From: CBDAUN01 sp965214615
GTDB taxonomy: Bacteria > Pseudomonadota > Gammaproteobacteria > Arenicellales > JAJDZL01
DNA length: 64,000 nt
Direction of reading: 5' to 3'
NCBI GenBank assembly: GCA_965214615.1
Contig: OZ243952.1
Location: 620,001-684,000 of the forward strand
Shown: piece by piece, positions 52,831 to 61,269 of the stretch
Numbering within the stretch: position 1 is the stretch's first letter
Layout: each line of letters opens with the position of its first letter
Made by a program: the position numbers and the translations under genes
The notes under the pieces: model-generated
What the model was told of the DNA's origin: nothing
Database searches by the model: none
The model's input: the letters and a program-made list of their open reading frames with translations, nothing else

Positions 52831-53259
52831 CGCCTGCCCGTTTTTGCGCCCGCCTGCGTCGAATCGAAATGAATATGACGAATTGCCGGCGCTCCATCGA
52901 CGGCGCAGAACATCTGAATTGTCGGAGCAGCCGAACTGCGAAAAGTTGATGAAGAAATGAAAAGTGTCGCTTGAGGAAACGCAAAAAACCAGCGCAATGA
53001 TGTGCTTTTATAGCTGGATATCTGCAATGGCAAGATACTGCCAGGATCCATATGCAATCAAAGTCAGTTACCGACTTCGTGTATGAACGGAAACAGTCGA
53101 TCGGTTCTGGCGGAGCAACAAAATTCGGTTTCTGCATGGCAAGAGTCCCGGGCTGGATACTTGTCCGGATGCCAAGGCATGCAGCGCAATCTGTCTTTGC
53201 TCGGGGACAAGGTTCAGCATTGGCTCAAAATGGCTGACAAAATCAAAATGGAGGATCGT
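52831..53259. other. Gap before the exported coiled-coil gene; no gene seen
   Basis: The frame of the next gene is open back to 53083, but the strong ribosome site at 53249-53254 and signal peptide place its start at 53260. Nothing else is supportable here. Confidence 0.4.
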
Positions 53260-54336
53260 ATGAGGCACTCGCTTATTGTTTTTTTACTGTTGGCAATTAC
53301 TGGCGGGACGGGTTCTGCGGCGGCATCGGCGATTTGGCCGTATGATTACAATTATGACAGTTCCAAGCCGCTTGTGGCTATTTGCGATCTGAAAACCGAC
53401 TTGCAGGGATATGGATTCGTAGGTTGCGGTCCTGCGCGATGCGATAGTGCCGCAAGTGACGACGAATCCAATGGAGCGACAGAATGGGAAAAAGCCCTAA
53501 TGGGATTGTTGCCGTTACTGAGACTCGAAAAAACAGCGCAGAAAGCGTTCGAATATGCAGTAAGCGGCTTTTCTGAAGGTGCCACAGGGGAATGTCGACC
53601 CAATTCCGGAACTAGGCAGGAGGCTCTGGCAATAGTGAAAGCGGCGCAGGCAGAAATAGACGATTTGCAGGTGAAATTGAACGCTGTGCGGGCACAGGGA
53701 AGTGACGTGGCAAATGCAAAGACAAGATTGAGGCAATTGAAGGCAGACTATGAAAAGCTATTTCCAGAATACGAAAAATATGAAAAGCTATTGCCGGAAT
53801 TTAAAAATGACATGGCTGAATATGACAAGACAATTGCAGAATTGCAGGAGATAGACGCAAGGCAGCGATTGAATTCCGGAGCAAATTACAATTCATCCCA
53901 GGCAAGCAATGATCTGAATGCCCGTATGGACGCACAATACAAGAAACTGTTTTATGAGAATAGATGGAAAAATTATGTGTCAGAATTTGAATTTATTGTC
54001 GAACAAATGGATGATTTGGGAGCAATGGCGGAACAAGCACGCAGAGCGTTGGATAATGCTCAGGCAAGACAGAAATCTGTAGAAGAAAAGCGTGCAAAAA
54101 TACAGGCGCAGTTGGCGGATGCACGGTTAGATCTGGCAGATGCACAGGCACAATCCGAGGCTGCAATTTCTTGTGATCTGGGCTGGGGAGCCAGCAAATT
54201 CGCATGGAGGCAAATAGGCATTTTTCCGACAGTGCCTCCTTATGGATGCCTGCTCTATCAGGGTGATGATTATGATTTTGAGGGAGGTCACTGGGAGACT
54301 TGGAACGCTCCTGTTATCGAATTTTTTACCAATTAG
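53260..54336 (+). CDS. Exported coiled-coil protein of unknown function
   Basis: A 358-residue protein starting with a clear signal peptide (MRHSLIVFLLLAITGGTGSA, cleavage near ASA). The start is set by GGAGG five bases before the ATG. The mature N-terminus (IWPYDYNYDSSKPLVAICDL) has four cysteines in about 75 residues. Two more lie near the C-terminus in CDLGWGASKF and YGCLL, so disulfides are likely in the periplasm. Residues about 125-300 are a long Ala/Glu/Lys/Gln-rich coiled coil, with a short near-repeat (KLFPEYEKYEKLLPEFK). The end is aromatic and acidic (YDFEGGHWETWNAPVIEFFT). There are no membrane helices beyond the signal. I recognise no family. It is isolated, more AT-rich than neighbours, and may have been acquired. 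Confidence 0.75.
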   Translation: MRHSLIVFLLLAITGGTGSAAASAIWPYDYNYDSSKPLVAICDLKTDLQGYGFVGCGPARCDSAASDDESNGATEWEKALMGLLPLLRLEKTAQKAFEYAVSGFSEGATGECRPNSGTRQEALAIVKAAQAEIDDLQVKLNAVRAQGSDVANAKTRLRQLKADYEKLFPEYEKYEKLLPEFKNDMAEYDKTIAELQEIDARQRLNSGANYNSSQASNDLNARMDAQYKKLFYENRWKNYVSEFEFIVEQMDDLGAMAEQARRALDNAQARQKSVEEKRAKIQAQLADARLDLADAQAQSEAAISCDLGWGASKFAWRQIGIFPTVPPYGCLLYQGDDYDFEGGHWETWNAPVIEFFTN

Positions 54337-54835
54337 CCCCAATTATCATAGGCCACGGATCCGCTTTTGCCCAATCTGGCTTCGCCGTTTCAGATCATCA
54401 AATCCGTCTTTGAGTGCTGCTTGGTGGTTCTGCCACCGAGCCGAGTCAACCCTTCATGCGGCATCTTCGCAAATTCGCAGCATGACCCTTGACATGCGCA
54501 ATCTTGAGCGCAATATTTGATTTAGAAATTGAACTTTGACCGTCACAACCAGACAAAAGCCATCGGAACAAAAATGGTGCAATTTGTATCAGTCATGCAT
54601 GAATTAGAACAAATTATCCGTTAGTATCGAGATATTAGCAAAACATGCCAATATATGACAGAAATTAAATTGATGCCTGTCGCCTTTGGCGTGCTGATTG
54701 CGATATTTCGTTTGCAAATACGCTAAAATCAGGGATAATCTGTTGTGCGCTGAGCGCCTTGCGAACCGGTTCCGGTTCCATTATTTTCAGCCGATTTGTT
54801 TTGATAGAAATCTCCGCGCCCGAGGTGGCGTATTG
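54337..54835. other. Intergenic region upstream of the serine block
   Basis: No gene. It is AT-rich from about 54540 onward and contains the promoter listed next. The frame of the downstream gene is open back to 54698, but the added residues are not family-like. Confidence 0.4.
54712..54739 (+). promoter_or_regulatory. Candidate promoter of the serA-serC-DUF1015 unit
   Basis: TTGCAA (54712-54717) and GATAAT (54734-54739) with a 16-base spacer, about 97 bases before the ATG at 54836. Both boxes match five and four-to-five consensus positions. Confidence 0.4.
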
Positions 54836-55795
54836 ATGCGGATTCTTTTTGCCGACAAGTTTCCGGAGTCTCAAATGCAGGAACTGAGGCGCCTTGATCA
54901 TTTTTGCGAATACGAACCGGATCTCGGGGCTGATGATCTTGCAGGCCGCATTGCCGGCTTTGATGCGCTCGTGGTGCGAAGCACCAAGGTCGAGCCCGAT
55001 GCGATATCTGCCGCCGACTGTCTCAAGCTTGTCATCCGCGCCGGTGCGGGCACCAACACCATAGACAAGTCCTATGCCGCTTCGCGGCAGATTGCGGTGT
55101 GCAACGTGCCGGGCAAGAATGCCATCGCCGTAGCTGAACTGACGATCGGACTGCTGATTTCGATTGACCGCAACATTCCGGACAATGTGCATGAACTGCG
55201 CGCAGGCAAGTGGAACAAGAAAACCTATTCGTCCGCCAAAGGGCTTTACGGCCGCACTATGGGAATTGTCGGCGCAGGAGCGATTGGAATTGCGGTCGCC
55301 GAAAGGGCGCATGCGCTGGGATTGAAGCTGCACATGATCGAAAAGCCCGGGCGTTCGGAGGAAACGGTCGAAAAGCTGCGGTCCCTTTCGGTCACGGGCG
55401 TTTCAAATTTGGACGAAATTGCGCAACGGTGCGAAATCGTATCGTTTCACGTGCCGGCGGCGGATTCGACCCGGCATTTGGTCAACGCCAATTTCCTGTC
55501 GCGCCTTTGCCAGGGTGCCATCGTACTCAATACGTCGCGCGGCGATGTTGTTGACGAGCAGGCATTGATACAGGCGATGGATGCAAAGTCGATTCGCGCG
55601 GGACTGGATGTCTACGACAGCGAGCCTGGTGCTTCGGCGGGCGATTTCGCCTCGCCGCTTGCGATGCACCCCGGCGTCTACGGGACGCATCATATCGGGG
55701 CTTCGACTCAGCAGGCGCAAACCGCAGTCGCCGAAGGCGTCATCGACATTGTCGAGGCGTTCGGACGAGGAGAGTTATTAAACCGCGTAAATTGA
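54836..55795 (+). CDS. serA: D-3-phosphoglycerate dehydrogenase-like protein (short form)
   Basis: First step of serine synthesis, oxidising 3-phosphoglycerate with NAD. The 319-residue protein is a D-2-hydroxyacid dehydrogenase. It has the substrate arginine in IRAGAGTNTIDKSYAASRQI, the NAD loop TMGIVGAGAIGIAVAERAHA, a second arginine in NTSRGDVVDEQALIQAMDA, the Glu in DVYDSEPG, and the catalytic His in YGTHHIGASTQQAQ. It stops after the catalytic core and lacks the ACT domain of E. coli SerA, so serine feedback by that route is not expected. GAGGTGG precedes the ATG. Placement directly before serC supports SerA over other hydroxyacid dehydrogenases. Confidence 0.88.
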   Translation: MRILFADKFPESQMQELRRLDHFCEYEPDLGADDLAGRIAGFDALVVRSTKVEPDAISAADCLKLVIRAGAGTNTIDKSYAASRQIAVCNVPGKNAIAVAELTIGLLISIDRNIPDNVHELRAGKWNKKTYSSAKGLYGRTMGIVGAGAIGIAVAERAHALGLKLHMIEKPGRSEETVEKLRSLSVTGVSNLDEIAQRCEIVSFHVPAADSTRHLVNANFLSRLCQGAIVLNTSRGDVVDEQALIQAMDAKSIRAGLDVYDSEPGASAGDFASPLAMHPGVYGTHHIGASTQQAQTAVAEGVIDIVEAFGRGELLNRVN

Positions 55796-55850
55796 TATCG
55801 CGGAACATTTTTCGAATATTGTACAAATCACTTGAATTGGAGCTTGCATA

Positions 55851-56939
55851 GTGACTCATCGTGTATATAACTTTTGCGCAGGGCCCTGCACCCTGCCTTT
55901 CGAAGTGATTCAAGAGACTCAGGCCGAATTGCTGGAGTACGGCGATACCGGCATGTCTCTGATCGAACACAGCCACCGCGGCAATGCCTATGCGGATGTG
56001 CATTCCGAAGCAGTTCAGAACGTACGGGAACTGCTCAGCGTGCCTGATGATTTTTCCATTCTGTTCATGCAGGGCGGTGCGACGCTGCAGTTTGCAATGA
56101 TTGCGATGAACCTGCTCGGCGAGAATGACAAGGCGGCCTATGTGAACACCGGACACTGGGCAAAACTCGCAATTGAAGATGCCGGGATCTACGGGTCGGT
56201 CTACGAAGCGTGGAGTGGCGCCGACAGCAATTTCACGACCGTTCCGGATTCGGATGCGGATCTGAAACTGCAGGGTGACACGCGCTATTTGCACGTTACG
56301 GCGAACGAAACCATCGGCGGATTGCGAATGCCGTTCTGGCCCGATGCCGGCGTTCCGCTGGTTGCAGACATGTCGTCCGACTATTTGACTCGCGAGATCG
56401 CATGGGACCGATTTGCGGTGGCCTACGGCGGCGCACAGAAAAACATGGGCCCGGCGGGTGCGGCCATGGTGGTGATTAGAAAATCGCTGCTTGAGCAGGT
56501 GCCGCGGCGCCTGCCTTCCTATCTGGATTTCCGCAAGCAGGTGGCAAGCGACGCCATGTTCAATACGCCTTCGGTATTTTCCATCTACGTGATCGGAAAG
56601 GTGCTCAAGTGGGTGAAGCGAAACGGCGGCGTGGCGCAAATGAATCGTAACGCTGTGCAGCGAAGCGGCATTCTGTACGATGCGATTGACGCAAGCGGCG
56701 GATACTATTCGTGCCCTGTCGATCCGCAGGCGCGTTCGCTTATGAATGTTGTGTTCCGTCTGCCGAACGAGGATTTGGAGAACAAATTCCTCGATCAGGC
56801 CGAAGCCGAAGGACTGGCGAATTTGGCCGGGCATCGCAGCGTAGGAGGCTTGCGCGCCAGCATTTACAACGCGATGGAAATCGCCGGTGCTCAGAAACTG
56901 GCCGATTTTATGGCTTCGTTTCAATCCGCCAATCCGTAG
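55851..56939 (+). CDS. serC: Phosphoserine aminotransferase
   Basis: Transaminates 3-phosphohydroxypyruvate with glutamate to phosphoserine. It also serves pyridoxal phosphate synthesis in some bacteria. The 362 residues start at a GTG, with GGAG upstream. They show the family start HRVYNFCAGPCTLPFEVIQE (FxAGPxxLP), LFMQGGATLQFAMIAMNLLG, the phosphate-binding MSSDYLTREI, and the PLP lysine in AYGGAQKNMGPAGAAMVVIR. FRKQVASDAMFNTPSVFSIY and HRSVGGLRASIYNAMEIAGA complete the pattern. It lies 55 bases after serA. Confidence 0.96.
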   Translation: MTHRVYNFCAGPCTLPFEVIQETQAELLEYGDTGMSLIEHSHRGNAYADVHSEAVQNVRELLSVPDDFSILFMQGGATLQFAMIAMNLLGENDKAAYVNTGHWAKLAIEDAGIYGSVYEAWSGADSNFTTVPDSDADLKLQGDTRYLHVTANETIGGLRMPFWPDAGVPLVADMSSDYLTREIAWDRFAVAYGGAQKNMGPAGAAMVVIRKSLLEQVPRRLPSYLDFRKQVASDAMFNTPSVFSIYVIGKVLKWVKRNGGVAQMNRNAVQRSGILYDAIDASGGYYSCPVDPQARSLMNVVFRLPNEDLENKFLDQAEAEGLANLAGHRSVGGLRASIYNAMEIAGAQKLADFMASFQSANP

Positions 56940-56978
56940 CGTAGCGATTCGCAACTTTACACTTAGGCGAGCGAGGCC

Positions 56979-58235
56979 ATGCCGACGATTAAGCCATTCG
57001 ACGGTTACCTGGTTGACCCGGAGCAGGCCAGTTCGGTCGTTACTCCCGCGTACGACGCGATGCTGCCGCAGGAACGGCGTGCTTTTGCTGAAGCCAATCC
57101 TGACAACTATGTCAATGTCATGCGCAGCCTGGAAGAGTTTGCCGGTGAAGACGACGCGCCGACTCTTGACGAAATCTTGCGCCACAACCGCGAGAGGCTT
57201 GATGCGCTGCATGCAAGGGATGCGTTTATTCGTACGCCCAAGCCGGGCTATTTCCTATACAAGCTTGCAGTTGACGGCCATGAGCAGGTTGGTGTGATTG
57301 CCGAGATCAGAGTCGAGGAATACGAGCAGGGCCGATTGCGCAAGCATGAAAATACGCAGACCGAAAAGGAAAATCTTTTGACCGACTATTTACGGACAGT
57401 CGGTGTGTCATCAAGTCCGATTTGCGTTGCCTATCAGCCTAATGAGACGATTTCTTCTGCGATTGCGGAGGCGATGAAGCGCGAGCCCTGCCTTCAGGTC
57501 AGCGCATGGGACGACGTGACGCAGACCGTGTGGCATGTCGACGATCCGGAGCTTGCATCGATGCTGGAGTCAGGATTCGATTCTATAGAGGAGACCTACC
57601 TCACAGACGGGCATCATCGCTGCGCATCCGGGGTGCGTCATGCCGCCGCGGTGCGCGAAACCGGCGCAGCCGACGATTCACAGTCTATGAGCAACTATCT
57701 ATTGGTTGCGTTATTTTCCGCCGATGATCTTAGGGTGTTCTCCTATTTCCGCTGTGTTCAGGACTTAAACGGCCTTTCGCCGGATGAATTTCTGGCGTCA
57801 CTGGAGCATGCTGGGTTTGAAATTCATCGCAAGGATGCCTTGGATGCTGGCAATTTGCTGCCGTCGCAGTCCAAGGAGGTTACGGTGTTCATTGATGCGG
57901 AGCCGTACGGAATTCACATTCCGAACGCTCTGGTTCCTCATGACGATCCGGTCAGATCGCTTGATGTCTCGATTCTGCAGGAACGCATACTGGCACCGAT
58001 ACTTGGAATCGGAGACGCCAGATCGGATGTGCGCCTTAGCTATATGCCGGGCGTGGCGGGAGTAGACGGGCTCATTGCGCGCTATCGAGACGACGGATGG
58101 CGACTCGGGTTCGCGTGCTTTAATACCACGATTCAGGAAATCATGGATGTGGCGGACGCCGGTCAGGTGATGCCGCCGAAGTCGACCTGGTTCGATCCGA
58201 AGCTTCGCGCCGGCCTGTTCCTTCGGCACTGCTGA
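56979..58235 (+). CDS. DUF1015 (COG4198) protein, serine-pathway associated
   Basis: A 418-residue cytoplasmic protein. It opens with the DUF1015 pattern PFDGYLVDPEQASSVVTPAYDAM followed by NPDNYVNVMR. Its strongest motif is EETYLTDGHHRCASGVRHAA near residue 208 (family DGHHR), which resembles the DGxHR active-site loop of ParB/sulfiredoxin-fold enzymes, including the free-serine kinases. KHENTQTEKENLLTDYLRTV near residue 125 is also conserved. The gene stands 39 bases after serC. DUF1015 genes occur beside serA/serC in many bacteria, and its role is unproved. No serB phosphatase is in the window, so a link to phosphoserine is an attractive inference. Confidence 0.88.
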   Translation: MPTIKPFDGYLVDPEQASSVVTPAYDAMLPQERRAFAEANPDNYVNVMRSLEEFAGEDDAPTLDEILRHNRERLDALHARDAFIRTPKPGYFLYKLAVDGHEQVGVIAEIRVEEYEQGRLRKHENTQTEKENLLTDYLRTVGVSSSPICVAYQPNETISSAIAEAMKREPCLQVSAWDDVTQTVWHVDDPELASMLESGFDSIEETYLTDGHHRCASGVRHAAAVRETGAADDSQSMSNYLLVALFSADDLRVFSYFRCVQDLNGLSPDEFLASLEHAGFEIHRKDALDAGNLLPSQSKEVTVFIDAEPYGIHIPNALVPHDDPVRSLDVSILQERILAPILGIGDARSDVRLSYMPGVAGVDGLIARYRDDGWRLGFACFNTTIQEIMDVADAGQVMPPKSTWFDPKLRAGLFLRHC

Positions 58236-58260
58236 TGCGATCGGCGCTCTCGCGCCGAGC

Positions 58261-58380
58261 CTAGTGGCCTTGATCGTCCGAGTGTACGACGGATGGCCCT
58301 TTTCCACGAAAACTGAATACCAGCACCAGGCAGATCACGATTGGTGCAATGATCAGTACGTGCAATAGTGTTTCGCCCAT
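58261..58380 (-). CDS. Small single-pass membrane protein (39 residues)
   Basis: A short frame starting MGETLLHVLIIAPIVICLVL and ending SVVHSDDQGH. Residues 4-25 form one hydrophobic helix, with a basic SFRGKG just after it and an acidic-histidine tail. GGAG lies nine bases before the ATG at 58380. An in-frame ATG at 58395 would give 44 residues. It lies in the gap between the DUF1015 gene and the nuclease gene on the opposite strand. I know no family, but the ordered helix-basic-polar layout and ribosome site look real. Confidence 0.5.
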   Translation of the reverse strand: MGETLLHVLIIAPIVICLVLVFSFRGKGPSVVHSDDQGH

Positions 58381-58484
58381 CTCAAATTTCTCCATCAGGT
58401 TCAATGTGGCTACTCGTCGGCCTGTGCAAAGTACGCGAATAGCTTATAGTTTGAATATCGCGATGACAACGCCGACAATGACAG

Positions 58485-59423
58485 TCATCGTATATTCGTG
58501 TCAAACACGCTTTCAATGCTGGAAGCACTCAGAGCACGATCGAACCAGTCGTCCAGCTGTTGCTCGTCGGCTTCGGCAATGATCCGGTCGTAGACAGACG
58601 GCACTTGGCCAAAACGTTTGATCAAGTATCGCCGCATGGTTTTCTCCACGCCCTGCCTCATGCCTTGCTCTACGCCCTGCTCTCTGACGTTGCCCCACAT
58701 GTCATGCACATCCTGTTTCAATTGTTTCATTGATCTGACCTCCCGGTTCGAGTCAATTATCCGCTTCGCCGTCTCGTTCGCCAATTCCTGATACGCCTCA
58801 GACTCTTCGTCCGCATTCTCCTGGATGAATTGCACCGCTTCGATCAACTTCTCATCAGCTTCATCGTGATGGCGCAGCAACATGAGTGCTCCGGCAAAAT
58901 CGTCCGGATGCGCCTCATCCCGCTTCAGCAGTTCGACTTCCTCAACGACTACGTAGCGGTGACTCGGCTGATACTGTGCAATCTCCTCGCTGCCAGGTTC
59001 AAACATCGCCTCTATCGCGGTCGGCACGTTCCACCTGTGCTCGCCAGTATACAGTACCACCGAAATCACGGTCGGCATCCGGCCTTTGCCGAAACCGGCC
59101 TTGCCGCGCACCTTCCACAGCGCCTCATACTGCAGTCCCGCGTAGGTGAGCATCCGAAACGGCATGCCCGGATCGACCCGGGACTGGAACTCGAAGTGAA
59201 AGAACACCACCAGCGTGTGATTGTCGCCCCGGTAGTCAACCACCCAGGCCGAATCGCCGAAACGCTGCACCAGATTTCTGCTCACCCAGTCCGACGGTAT
59301 GCGACGCAAAGTGGACAGGTCGAGAGCGGCGAGAAGCTCAGGCGAAACGACGTATCGCAGATACGAAGCGACTGCTCTTGGGTCGGTGTTGAATACGCGC
59401 TTGATTGCTGAATCGGATTTCAT
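58485..59423 (-). CDS. Rpn/YhgA-type PD-(D/E)XK nuclease (transposase_31 family)
   Basis: A 312-residue protein of the recombination-promoting nuclease family, thought to nick DNA during RecA-independent recombination. Typical features are DPRAVASYLRYVVSPELLAA (usually the ExARDFL...P start), the nuclease core FGDSAWVVDYRGDNHTLVVF followed by FHFEFQSRVDPGMPFRMLTY (D...E-F-Q/K), VISVVLYTGEHRWNVPTAIE, and a charged C-terminus with GVEQGMRQGVEKTMRRYLIK. AAGGAG lies six bases before the ATG at 59423. The gene stands alone, as these often do. Confidence 0.88.
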   Translation of the reverse strand: MKSDSAIKRVFNTDPRAVASYLRYVVSPELLAALDLSTLRRIPSDWVSRNLVQRFGDSAWVVDYRGDNHTLVVFFHFEFQSRVDPGMPFRMLTYAGLQYEALWKVRGKAGFGKGRMPTVISVVLYTGEHRWNVPTAIEAMFEPGSEEIAQYQPSHRYVVVEEVELLKRDEAHPDDFAGALMLLRHHDEADEKLIEAVQFIQENADEESEAYQELANETAKRIIDSNREVRSMKQLKQDVHDMWGNVREQGVEQGMRQGVEKTMRRYLIKRFGQVPSVYDRIIAEADEQQLDDWFDRALSASSIESVFDTNIR

Positions 59424-60092
59424 GGAATCTCCTTTTGTAAGGTGCCGTTGCGCATAGTCGGGCTGAGGATGGCCGCCTCGGGCGGACCGGATTGCCCGGG
59501 GATATTGATGCACTCGGGCTCTGAAGTTGGCAGCACGTCAGATGCGTATGTTGACGTATTGATGTGAAAGAAAAAAGGCTCTTGTTCGGTTGTCACATGC
59601 GGGACACGGAGTCGAAACGGATTCAAAATAGCGTCTGACGCCGTGTCCGTCAACCGAAAAGAGCCTTGGAATGAGTTATAGCGATAATTGCCCGGACTTG
59701 ATCGTTCGGTCTTGCAAGACAGCAGGGAGCCGATTGACACCCTTTTTCCGCTTGCGGCGATCTGGTCTGAACGGGAACGCACGTCGAGCAGCGTGGAGAA
59801 CAAATGCAAGATGCTCTGCATGATCACATGCAAGGCAGTCGGCGACACGGAATCGGAACTAGGATGCTCAATGCGCGGCGTGATGTGGGCAATCGAGCGG
59901 CAAATGGAGATGTCTTTGGTCGATGCGTTGTCACTTGACGGACGCATCATTCAGCATCAACGCAGCCCGCAAGTCCCTACGTGCGACTGAAATGGCGGAA
60001 ATGAACACCGAAACTCGAGTTTGGCACCATTGCAGTTCGCTTTGCCGCTTCCCGGCGGCTGTTCGCCCAGTCTGAACGGCCAGGAAATTCAA
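59424..60092. other. Gap between the nuclease and amidase genes, with one long hairpin
   Basis: Open frames cross both strands (for example plus 59688-59990) but none has recognisable motifs or ribosome sites. The main structure is the inverted repeat at 59575-59667. Confidence 0.4.
59575..59667. repeat. Compound inverted repeat (about 93 bases)
   Basis: The outer arms are AAGGCTCTTGTTCGGTTG (59575-59592) and CAACCGAAAAGAGCCTT (59651-59667), complementary but for one extra base. The inner arms are GGACACGG (59602-59609) and CCGTGTCC (59641-59648), perfect. Together they would fold as a long stem. It lies 150 bases upstream of the Rpn-type nuclease. It could be a miniature mobile element, a structured RNA or a nuclease target. 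Confidence 0.6.
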
Positions 60093-60938
60093 TCAGCCTA
60101 CCGCTTGAAGCCGCAGGTCCTGATCAGGTGCTTGGAACTCGCGGTCGTGTTCCAGAGCCGGTATCATGCGCCGCGCCTTGCTCACTTCGTCCATATCGAT
60201 TTCGGCGGCAACCACGCAGCGCTGTTCGCCGCCATCGGCAAGCACCCGCCCCCAGGGATCGACAATAAGCGAGTGTCCGTAGGTCTTCGCATCGCCGTGA
60301 TCACCGAACTGACACGGTGCCACGACGTAGCATCCGGTTTCAATTGCCCGGCTTCGAAGCAGAACATGCCAGTGCGCACGTCCAGTCGTGCGGGTGAATG
60401 CAGCAGGGACAGTCAGTATCCCGGCTCCCGCGTGCGCCAGTGCGCGGTACAAGTACGCAAACCGCAAGTCATAGCACACTGTGAGGCCGAGCCTAGCCCA
60501 GGGCAGATCAGCTGCGACCGCCGAGTCGCCGGCGACGAGAATGTCCGATTCGCGGTACACTTCGCCGTTTGGCAGATTGACATCGAAAAGATGAATCTTG
60601 TCATACCTTGCAGCAACGTCTCCGTTCGGCTGAATCAGGATTGACCGGTTTCGCTGGTGTCCTTCGTCGTCGATGACTGCGATCGAGCCCAGCAGAATCC
60701 ATGACCGAAGCTCTTCGCCTAGGCTGCGGAACGCTTTGAGCGCAGGATGATCCTCTTCCCTGTGAAATCCCACCCGCAAGCCCTTGCTGTTTAAGTCAAG
60801 GCAGGAAAAGAACTCCGGCAGGCAGATTAGCTGGGCGCCTTCGTCATGCGCTTGCCTCGTCAGTTGTGCCGCATCCTCTACGGATGCGCCAATATCCGAC
60901 GTGGCGCAATTTTGCACACAGGCGACTTTAAATTTCAT
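60093..60938 (-). CDS. Carbon-nitrogen hydrolase (nitrilase superfamily; deaminated glutathione amidase-like)
   Basis: A 281-residue cytoplasmic amidase. The catalytic Glu-Lys-Cys triad is visible in AQLICLPEFFSCLDL, AARYDKIHLFDVNLPNGEVY and RLGLTVCYDLRFAYLYRALA. The last pattern, CYDLRF...YR, and PAAFTRTTGRAHWHVLLRSR AIE are typical of the Nit1/Nit2 branch, which hydrolyses deaminated glutathione or omega-amidated acids. The ATG at 60938 gives the standard MKFKVACVQ start. The longer frame to 60992 is not family-like. It is divergent from the SLC13 permease gene. Confidence 0.9.
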   Translation of the reverse strand: MKFKVACVQNCATSDIGASVEDAAQLTRQAHDEGAQLICLPEFFSCLDLNSKGLRVGFHREEDHPALKAFRSLGEELRSWILLGSIAVIDDEGHQRNRSILIQPNGDVAARYDKIHLFDVNLPNGEVYRESDILVAGDSAVAADLPWARLGLTVCYDLRFAYLYRALAHAGAGILTVPAAFTRTTGRAHWHVLLRSRAIETGCYVVAPCQFGDHGDAKTYGHSLIVDPWGRVLADGGEQRCVVAAEIDMDEVSKARRMIPALEHDREFQAPDQDLRLQAVG

Positions 60939-61269
60939 GACACTGTATTTCCGGGCAAGGTTGAACCGTTTGCTGCACACGTATTTTAGCAAAGTGGCGC
61001 AAATGGCGCGAAATCTCGTGCTAAACCGGGATTTTCATGGCGGATTCATCGATTTTAGGTCTGTGTGTCGAGTTATAATTGCACACCGTGACGATCGCAA
61101 ATGATCTGAGCCATGCGGGTCGCAAACGCAACGTTCGGTGACACAATGGCAATTTAGTGCCGGTTTCGCACGGAAAGCCCGGCTTGATCATTTCGAATGC
61201 AATTAGCAATCCATTCTAACGCGGAATGCCAGAGACTGAGCCCACCGTTTCATCTGGGGGCCGGCTTAA
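60939..61269. other. Divergent control region between the amidase and permease genes
   Basis: No gene. A TATAAT (61074-61079) reading to the permease lacks a good -35. Promoters for both genes must lie here. Confidence 0.4.

Noticed and set aside
59688..59990. Plus-strand 100-codon frame downstream of the hairpin
   Set aside because: No recognisable domain or ribosome site, and an equally long frame lies opposite on the minus strand.
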